A DNA stretch of 14,252 nucleotides, taken from the NCBI GenBank assembly GCA_947624915.1, contig CANQMF010000025.1, positions 1 through 14,252 of the forward strand, read 5' to 3'. Origin of the DNA: an uncultured Bacilli bacterium (GTDB taxonomy: Bacteria > Bacillota_I > Bacilli_A > RF39 > UBA660). Positions within the stretch are counted from its first letter, which is position 1. Each line of letters starts with the position of its first letter. Shown piece by piece: positions 1-6,482 of this stretch. A program made the position numbers and the translations under genes. Below the pieces are notes generated by a model, which was given only the letters and a program-made list of their open reading frames with translations, searched no databases and was not told where the DNA came from.

Positions 1-2810
1 CTACATGCGAGGCTAGGCACCCCCTGAACCATTCGACGACTAGCATTAAATGAAAGGGTTTTAGTAATAGTTCCGCTAGTTGAACCCCAACCACTGGATT
101 CTAATCCTTGTTCATAGCCTCTATCACTACACCATACAGTGTCCTCTAAATAGTCCGTATAATTTGTCATATTACTTGCATACCAAGTATTCTCAACAAA
201 ATCTTTGACCTTCGAATTATTTTCGTTTGTAAACGATTCGTTAAAAGCTTCTTCCATACCCTTACCATCACTAATTGTTATATAAAGGAGTGTACTCCCA
301 TCTAGATAATATACATAATTAATATTAGTACATGTATCAGTAGCATCAAGGCAAGTATAGTGATGAGCATTTAACTCACTTTTAATAGTTTTAGCATCAA
401 AGGCCATAACTTCATCACCAGTTAAAGTATACATATTAGTTTCATTATCATAAATAAATGAGTTACGATATTTAACCATATTGTAACCACTGAACGTAGT
501 TTCCGTTGTATAAGTTATATATATTAAATCATTTAGTGGACAAGTCTCCTGTGTAAAATCTTTTCCACATATATAATAATTTTCATACGTTCCATAATGA
601 TCATCCCAACTACTTCTTCTTATGGTAACGGGTTCTTTTAATGTATACGTTCCATCACCATTATCCTCAATATTTTTGGATAACACAGCCTTATTAAAAT
701 TGCCAGAGGTATCCCCATTAGTTAAAGTAATAACATAGGCGGTTGAACTTCCCGCAGTGGCTATATAGTAAGGTTTGGTACAAGTTGTACTATAGCTAAA
801 GCATGTATAATAGCCTGAAAGCTTAGTATAATTAGTTGACCACTTATATTGGGTTGCATCTTCTCCTAAAGTATACTTTCCATTATCATAACTGATGGTC
901 GTTGCATAATAATAGTTTGAAGTTGAAGTATTACTCATAGAAATCTTATCTAACATATTAAACTTTGTAGTTACTCTTGAATTAAATGGATAAACAACTC
1001 CATGAGTATATCCAGCATAAGCTAAAGCATTTTTGTTATCATAGTATTGCATATATGAAGATGGCACAATTGAATCAGCACCACTATTATTACATATTTT
1101 TTTGCCATCCTGATCCGTCGAAATTCCATTATATATTAACTTAACGCCACCGGTTTCAGTTGTTCTTACCATCTTCCAACAAAGATCAGCAAACAAAATA
1201 TTATTGTTATCAACGGCCCCACGGTAATAGTAAATTGGATACTCATCACTTACAGTATCAGCAATCATATATACCCCTTTACCATTTGTATCTGAAGATA
1301 TCTCCTTAAAATTTATACCACTTTCACCAGTTACATAAGCACTAGTTATATTATCTGGCACCGATTGGTATTTCATAATGTTATAAAGGGTTGGTGGTGG
1401 TGCGACATAAACTGTCCCCTCGGTACTTTTAACGAGCTCTGCCTTGCCCCATGTTCCTTTTACATAAACATCATGGTTAGGCATAATAAAACCATTATCA
1501 CTAGAGCCTTCTACTTTGCTCTCAACTTCCCAACCACTAAACTTATAACCTTTACAAATAGGTGGTTCGCTAGCAAACTCGACACTTTCATACCAATAAT
1601 GAGTCTCTTCATTATTATATGTCATATCACATTCACTTGGATAATTACCATCATAATAAACAGTACGTCCATATCTTAATACAGGCGTTTTATCACTTTC
1701 GGTATATTTTTCTTCTTCATCAGGTAATTTAGTTGTTACTTCAACTCCTTTATTAGTTGGATAATAGCCTTCTTCATTTTTTTGATACTCTTTTTTTAAT
1801 TTAGCATTAATCTCCATATGTAGATCAGCACTAGTAATTAAAGTATTAGGTCCAATTGTCCATATAACTTTTTGACGACTTTCATTAGTTTCTAACTTAA
1901 CACTTCCTATTGATACTTTTATATCATCTTCACTTAATACTTCAAAATAATCATTATTTATATAATCTATTATCTCAACCTTTTCATAATAGTTTAAAGT
2001 CTCACCGAATGTTGCTTCATAAAAATGATCATATATATCATCCATATATGCGTCATATTGAACATCACTAGCTTTTTTTAAATATTCAGTAATTTTGCTG
2101 CTCATTTCATATTGAATGCCTACTATTTTCATATCAGGATATTTATCTTTTAAATATTTATATTGTGATCCAATCATTGATGTATCTTCATTAGCAGCTC
2201 CATCCGTCATAAATAAGACTACTAAACCGCGATCTTGAGACATTTCATAATTAACTAATAATTCCTCGACCTTTTTAAGTCCAGCATAATAATTAGTACA
2301 ACCACTAGTTGATAGTCCATCAATATCATTTGTTAATTTATCAATATCATTAATAAATGGTGTAACAATAGCGGCCTTAGTTTCATACTGAATTAAGGCG
2401 ATATTATTTTCATTACTGGAATCTAATATGTCATTAACATACTTTTTGGCACTATCCTTTAACTTATCTAATTTAGTTCCATCCATACTACCAGATACAT
2501 CAAGCACCATGATGACATCAAAATTAGGAACATCACGAAAACTAGGATTAGTATTAACATCAAAGACTATTTTAGCATTAGTAGGACTAGTCCAATCAGC
2601 ACTTTTCTCCATATGCCAACTACCTGGGGATTTATCCACATAACCATCTGATTCAATAACAACCTTTTTAACTTCGACATTATTATCTAAATCCGTTAGA
2701 GCAGTCAAAGCACTCTTTAAAAAATTTAACCCACCTATCGGAAAGATAAAAATATTAAGGATAAAACCCAATATAACATATACGTAAAATAAATTTTTCT
2801 TTTTTTGCAT
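1..2810 (-). CDS. vWA-domain surface protein, adhesin-like; 3' end beyond the window
   Basis: An open frame of 936 codons runs from ATG at 2810 to the window edge with no stop, so the C-terminus is missing. AAGGAG lies 7-8 nt upstream of the start. Residues 7-29 form a signal-anchor or signal peptide. A von Willebrand factor A domain spans about 95-290 and has a complete MIDAS site: DVSGS (D104, S106, S108), T172 in GCTNYYAGL and D203 in FMTDGAAN. Residues about 300-370 read like the beta-sandwich that follows vWA in pilus-tip adhesins (WTIGPN, YYPTNKGVEV). An InlB-type repeat with a GYKFSGWEV core lies at about 373-457. From about 500 the protein enters a region with YPIYYYRGAVDN and LCWKMVRTTETGG, which I recall from hypothetical proteins of uncultured gut Bacilli. 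This region contains three tandem cysteine-pair repeats. An extracellular ligand-binding role is inferred from the MIDAS; the ligand is unknown. Confidence 0.
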   Translation of the reverse strand, partial: MQKKKNLFYVYVILGFILNIFIFPIGGLNFLKSALTALTDLDNNVEVKKVVIESDGYVDKSPGSWHMEKSADWTSPTNAKIVFDVNTNPSFRDVPNFDVIMVLDVSGSMDGTKLDKLKDSAKKYVNDILDSSNENNIALIQYETKAAIVTPFINDIDKLTNDIDGLSTSGCTNYYAGLKKVEELLVNYEMSQDRGLVVLFMTDGAANEDTSMIGSQYKYLKDKYPDMKIVGIQYEMSSKITEYLKKASDVQYDAYMDDIYDHFYEATFGETLNYYEKVEIIDYINNDYFEVLSEDDIKVSIGSVKLETNESRQKVIWTIGPNTLITSADLHMEINAKLKKEYQKNEEGYYPTNKGVEVTTKLPDEEEKYTESDKTPVLRYGRTVYYDGNYPSECDMTYNNEETHYWYESVEFASEPPICKGYKFSGWEVESKVEGSSDNGFIMPNHDVYVKGTWGKAELVKSTEGTVYVAPPPTLYNIMKYQSVPDNITSAYVTGESGINFKEISSDTNGKGVYMIADTVSDEYPIYYYRGAVDNNNILFADLCWKMVRTTETGGVKLIYNGISTDQDGKKICNNSGADSIVPSSYMQYYDNKNALAYAGYTHGVVYPFNSRVTTKFNMLDKISMSNTSTSNYYYATTISYDNGKYTLGEDATQYKWSTNYTKLSGYYTCFSYSTTCTKPYYIATAGSSTAYVITLTNGDTSGNFNKAVLSKNIEDNGDGTYTLKEPVTIRRSSWDDHYGTYENYYICGKDFTQETCPLNDLIYITYTTETTFSGYNMVKYRNSFIYDNETNMYTLTGDEVMAFDAKTIKSELNAHHYTCLDATDTCTNINYVYYLDGSTLLYITISDGKGMEEAFNESFTNENNSKVKDFVENTWYASNMTNYTDYLEDTVWCSDRGYEQGLESSGWGSTSGTITKTLSFNASRRMVQGVPSLAC
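255..912 (-). repeat. Three tandem ~70-75-residue repeats with paired cysteines inside the vWA protein
   Basis: Three consecutive units cover about residues 632-706, 711-781 and 782-852. Each opens with a GxYTL-like strand (DNGKYTL, GDGTYTL, ETNMYTL). Each then has a cysteine pair: YYTC then C after 6 residues, YYIC then C after 8, and HYTC then C after 6. Units 1 and 3 close with similar strands (AYVITLTNG, LLYITISDG); unit 2 is more diverged there (LIYITYTTE). The even spacing and matched cysteines suggest a small beta-rich domain stabilised by one disulfide. Boundaries are approximate, and the similarity is at protein level only. Confidence 0.6.
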
Positions 2811-2835
2811 AAATTCGCTCCTTTTATTATTATGT

Positions 2836-2852
2836 CCTGAAGTAAAATACTT
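2836..2852. repeat. 17-nt inverted copy of the hairpin at 2980-3004
   Basis: CCTGAAGTAAAATACTT at 2836-2852 is matched exactly by its reverse complement at 2986-3002, which is one side and loop of the large hairpin downstream of the preceding gene. The copy here forms only a weak stem of 6-7 bp (GAAGTA/TACTTT) because its right arm has diverged. It would lie in the 5' leader of the vWA transcript if the promoter proposed at 2869-2896 is right. Confidence 0.7.
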
Positions 2853-2868
2853 TAAAACCAAATATGAT

Positions 2869-2896
2869 GTTATAAAATAAGAAATTTCACGTCCAA
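2869..2896 (-). promoter_or_regulatory. Possible promoter of the vWA gene
   Basis: On the minus strand TTGGAC (2896-2891) and TATAAC (2874-2869) are 16 nt apart, predicting a leader of about 50 nt. The -35 match is weak and there is no extended -10, unlike the four other promoters here. A run of nine T overlaps the -35 (2895-2903). The gap between the genes is 204 bp and very AT-rich, so other start points are possible. Confidence 0.3.
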
Positions 2897-2979
2897 AAAA
2901 AAAGATATTTTAGTATAACTTTTTTTATAAAAAGAATAGTTTTACCTTATAAAACAAGTAAAAAGCATAGCTAACAATA

Positions 2980-3004
2980 GGCCTGAAGTATTTTACTTCA
3001 GGCC
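2980..3004 (-). terminator. 11-bp perfect hairpin after the two-gene membrane-protein unit
   Basis: GGCCTGAAGTA at 2980-2990, loop TTT, and TACTTCAGGCC at 2994-3004 form a perfect 11-bp stem starting 10 nt past the stop codon at 3015. It is the strongest stem in the window. No T-run follows directly; the nearest on the minus strand is about 17 nt further on, so it may be a non-canonical terminator, a 3'-end stabiliser or an operator rather than a standard intrinsic terminator. Confidence 0.5.
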
Positions 3005-3014
3005 CTCAATGTAT

Positions 3015-3800
3015 TTATTTTTGATAAATAATACTACTTAGAAAGTATTTATCAACATTTTCATTATAATCAAAAGTGTAAAGATATTTATCAACTAGAT
3101 CTAAATTTTCCATTATATTTTCACTAGTAATACCAATTGGTAATAAAGCTTGATGTCTTGTATAACTGGTTTTAAATCCATCACTTTCCGTTATGGTATA
3201 AGCCGCATATTCTTTTATATAAATATGTTTATCATCAAAACTACTTTCTATATATGTTACTTTAACAGGATTAGTTACTTTCTTTTCATATATTTGATAA
3301 GCATCCATACCTGCATTATAAACATATTTAATATTAGGTAACTTAATTGTTTGATTCTTATATTGAATAGGGCCAAATATCCGCTCTAACTGGTTTCCAA
3401 CAAAAGTTGAACGAATATACCTTCCACTATAGGTATATCCCTCTTTATCAGTAATAGGTTTTTTTACATATCTTTCGTCTTTACCAATATTTTTTTCATC
3501 CTGATCTTTTAACCCATATGATAATTTAAGTGAATTGGAAAAATCAGAAATATCTAATTTGGTTTCCAAAGATTCAAGATCTTTAGCATTCATAACACTT
3601 TCTTCTTCATAAGTTAAAAAAGCATTATCATATAATTGGTTTATAGTTGCATCTGATATACCATCATTATTTTGATGATTATTATCACTAGACTTACGAC
3701 TATTTAATTCTTTTTGATAGTATATGAAAAAAATAACCGCACCAATTAAAATCAGTAGTAAAACAATTAGTCCATAATTTATATCCTTTTTCTTACTCAT
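3015..3800 (-). CDS. Small membrane-anchored extracytoplasmic protein, unknown function
   Basis: The 261-residue protein has a short lysine-rich start (MSKKKDIN), one membrane segment at about 9-28, an Asn/Asp/Ser-rich linker at 33-50, and an extracytoplasmic domain at about 50-261. I do not recognise the family. It shares a pattern with the protein encoded just upstream: IFGPIQY (141-147), KYVYN (158-162), IKEYAAYT (195-202) and a C-terminal DKYFLSSI (250-257). The two therefore look like distant paralogs. The start is supported by AGGGTGA 5 nt upstream. Only 9 nt separate it from the preceding stop, so the two are almost certainly co-transcribed and perhaps work as a pair. There is no lipobox and no catalytic motif. 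Confidence 0.85.
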   Translation of the reverse strand: MSKKKDINYGLIVLLLILIGAVIFFIYYQKELNSRKSSDNNHQNNDGISDATINQLYDNAFLTYEEESVMNAKDLESLETKLDISDFSNSLKLSYGLKDQDEKNIGKDERYVKKPITDKEGYTYSGRYIRSTFVGNQLERIFGPIQYKNQTIKLPNIKYVYNAGMDAYQIYEKKVTNPVKVTYIESSFDDKHIYIKEYAAYTITESDGFKTSYTRHQALLPIGITSENIMENLDLVDKYLYTFDYNENVDKYFLSSIIYQK

Positions 3801-3809
3801 AATGTCACC

Positions 3810-4622
3810 CTATTTAATCGCTATCTGCTGCAATAAATATTTATCATTACTTTTGACAAAATGATATTCAAAACATTTCAATTGTGAATAATCAGAATCA
3901 ATATTCAGATCATCAATTATGACACTTAGTGGAAGATTACCAATAGTCCAACTCTTTTCAGCATTAGTATAAGCAATATATTCACGAACAATAATATTAG
4001 TACCATCGTTTTGTTCATCTATATGATAATACATCTTAAAATCATGAGCCAGTTTCTGATCTTCTAATAACTCATATCTACTAGTTGACTGGTTATAAGT
4101 GTAAGATTTAGTTCCATAAGTAAATGGCTCAGCTACATAATTAATTTCACCAAATAGATTATGAATAACCTCATCTAATTCGGCATATGTCAAATAAGTA
4201 ACTTCATTTTCTTTATGCCAGTTAACATTTCGAGCTGCCAAGGATAATATAGCATTATTAGATAAACTACTCACAAGAAGACCATTTGACATATTATTAA
4301 GATCTTCTGTCGTATATGTATTTATACTCTCATCTAAATTTAATGTTACTAAAGGCGCTAAAGAGATATCTTCTAACTCTTCTTTTTCTTCATTAATATC
4401 ATTAGATGCATCAATTGGTTCTTCTTTTTCCTTTTTAGGTATCAAAGTTGTAATACCATATATAATTATTGCAAATCCCACAAGAGTTAACAAAACATCC
4501 AAAAAAGTAAATTGTTTTGTTGGTAGTTTCTCAACTTTTACTTTCTTTTTTTTACCTTTATTACTTTCGTTATCATTTAATTCACCATTAATAATAATTG
4601 GTACAACTTTCTTAGTTTTCAT
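3810..4622 (-). CDS. Membrane-anchored extracytoplasmic protein, distant paralog of its downstream neighbour
   Basis: I prefer the ATG at 4622 (270 residues, MKTKKVVP). The ribosome binding site AGGGAG ends 6 nt before it, but directly touches the in-frame ATG at 4628, which leaves no spacing for that start. The predicted transcription start near 4634 also favours 4622. Numbered from the 4628 ATG, a lysine-rich cytoplasmic tail (about 1-40) precedes one membrane segment (43-63), an acidic linker rich in Glu and Asp (67-87), and an extracytoplasmic domain to 272. That domain has LFGEINY (158-164), SYTYN (175-179), VREYIAYT (214-221) and DKYLLQQI (262-269), matched in order by the next gene. 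Function is unknown. The shared domain and adjacency suggest a heteromeric pair, which is inference. Confidence 0.85.
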   Translation of the reverse strand: MKTKKVVPIIINGELNDNESNKGKKKKVKVEKLPTKQFTFLDVLLTLVGFAIIIYGITTLIPKKEKEEPIDASNDINEEKEELEDISLAPLVTLNLDESINTYTTEDLNNMSNGLLVSSLSNNAILSLAARNVNWHKENEVTYLTYAELDEVIHNLFGEINYVAEPFTYGTKSYTYNQSTSRYELLEDQKLAHDFKMYYHIDEQNDGTNIIVREYIAYTNAEKSWTIGNLPLSVIIDDLNIDSDYSQLKCFEYHFVKSNDKYLLQQIAIK

Positions 4623-4640
4623 ACGCATCTCCCTATTTTA

Positions 4641-4669
4641 ATAGTATCACAAATAAGCTAAAAAGCCAA
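4641..4669 (-). promoter_or_regulatory. Promoter for the two membrane-protein genes
   Basis: TTGGCT (4669-4664), a 17-nt spacer ending in TGA, and TACTAT (4646-4641) give an extended -10 promoter with the consensus spacing. The predicted start near 4634 leaves a leader of about a dozen nucleotides before the ATG at 4622. The -35 match is only moderate. Confidence 0.5.
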
Positions 4670-4681
4670 CACTATTGTGTT
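4668..4681 (-). terminator. Weak hairpin overlapping the pentapeptide gene stop codon
   Basis: AACAC and GTGTT form a 5-bp stem with a 4-nt loop, followed on the minus strand by GGCTTTTTAGC. The stem is short and AT-rich, so termination would be partial at best. It overlaps the stop codon at 4680-4682 and the -35 of the next promoter. Confidence 0.3.
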
Positions 4682-5300
4682 AATTAACGATCTCAATATC
4701 TAATAATAATGCTAATTGTAAAGCCTGGTGTGAATTAACCTTACACTTTCTTAAATCCTCCAAACGAATTTTTAAATGCTCTAGATCGGTTTTTGATAAA
4801 TCAATACCTGCTAAAGGCGTATTATAAAGTTCAGCATACACCAATTTTACATCTTCTAATAAAACGTCTTTTAAAACACTATCAACAATGGAACTGTGTG
4901 ATAGATCACAAGAATTAATTAAAACACTATTAATTTTAGTATTATTAATATTTGCATAGTTAAAAAGACAATCATTAAATGATACATTTTTAAGACTAGC
5001 ATCAAATAAATGAATACCAGTAAACCTACAACTATCAAACTGTGATTTAAGAATACCAACTTCTGTTAAATTAGCATTGCTAAAATCACAATCTTTAAAG
5101 TAGCAATCATTAAACAAATAACCATCTAAATCTACATTTGCAAAACTAACATTAGTAAAAGAACAATTATTAAAATCAATACGGAAGTCAACATGAGGAC
5201 AAAAGGTATTTTGGAACGTACTAAAATGATATGACTCAGTAACCTCATCAAAATTATCGACTGACAATCCACTTGTATTAGGTTTTATGATCTTAGACAT
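4680..5300 (-). CDS. Pentapeptide-repeat protein with a Qnr/MfpA-like C-terminal tail
   Basis: The 206-residue protein is almost entirely a pentapeptide-repeat solenoid. From residue 41 to about 185 the register holds without a break for 29 pentapeptides, with central F, L or I at 43, 48, 53, 58, 63 and so on to 183 (for example CSFTN, CDFSN, ANLTE, TDLEH). That predicts about seven turns of a four-sided right-handed beta-helix. The last 20 residues (HQALQLALLLDIEIV) match the pattern of the C-terminal helix that dimerises Qnr/MfpA-type proteins, and the length is close to theirs. Those relatives mimic DNA and bind gyrase; a similar role is possible but not shown, since many pentapeptide proteins have no known target. 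The start is set by AGGA about 7 nt upstream, within the end of the cysteine desulfurase gene. The 16-bp overlap suggests translational coupling. Confidence 0.9.
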   Translation of the reverse strand: MSKIIKPNTSGLSVDNFDEVTESYHFSTFQNTFCPHVDFRIDFNNCSFTNVSFANVDLDGYLFNDCYFKDCDFSNANLTEVGILKSQFDSCRFTGIHLFDASLKNVSFNDCLFNYANINNTKINSVLINSCDLSHSSIVDSVLKDVLLEDVKLVYAELYNTPLAGIDLSKTDLEHLKIRLEDLRKCKVNSHQALQLALLLDIEIVN

Positions 5301-6409
5301 GCTAATTCCTCATAACATTGATCAAAACTTTTTTTAAAGTACTCTAATTCCTCTTTCGTTGTCATAAACGATAAACTAATGCGAAGGCTAGTACTAGCTA
5401 AAGAGGAACTATGAGTATAGTTTAAAACAGCTTTAGATAAAGCACTATTATTAGAACAAGCACTTTGCGTTGATATATAAATATCGTGCAGTTCTAAAGC
5501 ATGCAACATAGACTCTGGTTTAACACCATCAATACTTATATTTAAAATGTGCGGAATAGCATCTAATGGACTATTAATAGTAACCTTATCATACTTTGAA
5601 AAAAAGAGCCTTAAATCATCATTTAATTGTTTTACATAAGATATATTATCTTTATTTAGTATTAATCTTAAAGCTTTAGCAAGCGATATAATAAGAGGTA
5701 AACTAGGAGTCCCACTACGATAAACAGTTGTACTTTTTCCACCATGAATTAAAGGCTCTAAAGCTATTTTCTTCTTTTTAGCTAAAACACCAATTCCCTT
5801 TAAGCCATAAAACTTATGTGCTGAAAAACTAACTAAATCAACATTTTGATAATCAAGCTTAATCTTACCAATAGCTTGTGTTGCATCAACGTGAAAATAA
5901 CACTTGGGATAATCTTTTAATAAATCACCAATTCCTTTAATAGGATTAATAATTCCTAGTTCACTATTAACCGCATTGACACTAACTAAAATCGTATCTT
6001 CTCGAATCAAGTTTTTAATGTCATTAACATCAACTGCGCCATTTTCATCTAACTTAGCATAGCTAATTTCAAAGCCTAAAGTTTTAAGATAATCTAAAGG
6101 GCCGTAAATCGATGAATGTTCCAAAGGTGTCGTTATGATATGTTTACCACGATTTTGATATTTAAAAGCTACCCCTTTAATAGCTAAATTATTAGCCTCA
6201 CTAGATCCACTTGTATAAATAATATCAGTATCATTAAAAGATAATAACGAAGTAATTTGATCTGTAGCCATTTGAATTAGGTGACTAGCATCTACTCCTA
6301 ATTTATGCAAGGAATTAGGATTACCAATATATTCTTTATTAGCTTTAACAAAACTATCTAAAACCTCATCATTAACGGGTGTGGTTGCGCTGTAATCTAA
6401 ATAAACCAT
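5285..6409 (-). CDS. Cysteine desulfurase, NifS/IscS family
   Basis: This is a PLP-dependent class V aminotransferase that takes sulfur from cysteine as an enzyme-bound persulfide for Fe-S clusters or thionucleosides. The 374-residue length is normal for the family. Hallmarks are the LDYSATTPV start, GSSEANNLA at 68-76, H98 in PLEHSS over the PLP ring, D175 and Q178 in HVDATQA, the PLP lysine K199 in SAHKFYG, RSGTP at 231-235, and the catalytic C318 in STQSACSNNSA. The usual NNEIG reads NSELG (148-152), a mild variation. No IscU, SufU or ThiI partner lies beside it; in many Bacilli a NifS-type gene sits next to thiI. Here the partner is a pentapeptide-repeat protein overlapping its last 16 bp. 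Its sulfur acceptor cannot be told from this window. The leader is very short (about 8 nt), with GGTGA as a weak binding site. Confidence 0.95.
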   Translation of the reverse strand: MVYLDYSATTPVNDEVLDSFVKANKEYIGNPNSLHKLGVDASHLIQMATDQITSLLSFNDTDIIYTSGSSEANNLAIKGVAFKYQNRGKHIITTPLEHSSIYGPLDYLKTLGFEISYAKLDENGAVDVNDIKNLIREDTILVSVNAVNSELGIINPIKGIGDLLKDYPKCYFHVDATQAIGKIKLDYQNVDLVSFSAHKFYGLKGIGVLAKKKKIALEPLIHGGKSTTVYRSGTPSLPLIISLAKALRLILNKDNISYVKQLNDDLRLFFSKYDKVTINSPLDAIPHILNISIDGVKPESMLHALELHDIYISTQSACSNNSALSKAVLNYTHSSSLASTSLRISLSFMTTKEELEYFKKSFDQCYEELACLRS

Positions 6410-6424
6410 AAAATCACCATATTC

Positions 6425-6453
6425 ATTATATCAATTAAGCCTTTTTTTAACAA
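6425..6453 (-). promoter_or_regulatory. Promoter for the cysteine desulfurase / pentapeptide unit
   Basis: TTGTTA (6453-6448), a 17-nt spacer ending in TGA, and a perfect TATAAT (6430-6425) are present. Transcription should start near 6418, leaving an 8-9 nt leader before the ATG at 6409. The -35 sits one base from the 28-bp palindrome, so the upstream terminator and this promoter are packed back to back. Confidence 0.65.
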
Positions 6454-6454
6454 G

Positions 6455-6482
6455 AAAAATAGTATGATATCATACTATTTTT
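6455..6482. terminator. 28-bp perfect palindrome, likely terminator, overlapping a stop codon
   Basis: AAAAATAGTATGAT is followed at once by its exact reverse complement. On the minus strand the right arm ends in a run of five T, so a hairpin with a U-tail can form. The TAG stop of the 1160-residue protein (6475-6477) lies inside the left arm as transcribed. The stem is AT-rich and therefore modest in strength. Its complete symmetry would also suit a dimeric DNA-binding protein. Confidence 0.6.

Noticed and set aside
1365..1679. Plus-strand open frame of 104 codons
   Set aside because: It is antisense to the vWA gene, has no ribosome binding site and a composition typical of reversed coding sequence.
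4623..4628. Upstream ATG at 4628 as the start of the membrane protein
   Set aside because: The ribosome binding site abuts it with no spacing, whereas the ATG at 4622 has a 6-nt spacing; the longer form remains possible.
4680..5300. Naming the pentapeptide protein as a quinolone-resistance (Qnr) gene
   Set aside because: The repeat run lacks the loop insertions of Qnr, and a C-terminal resemblance does not establish gyrase protection.
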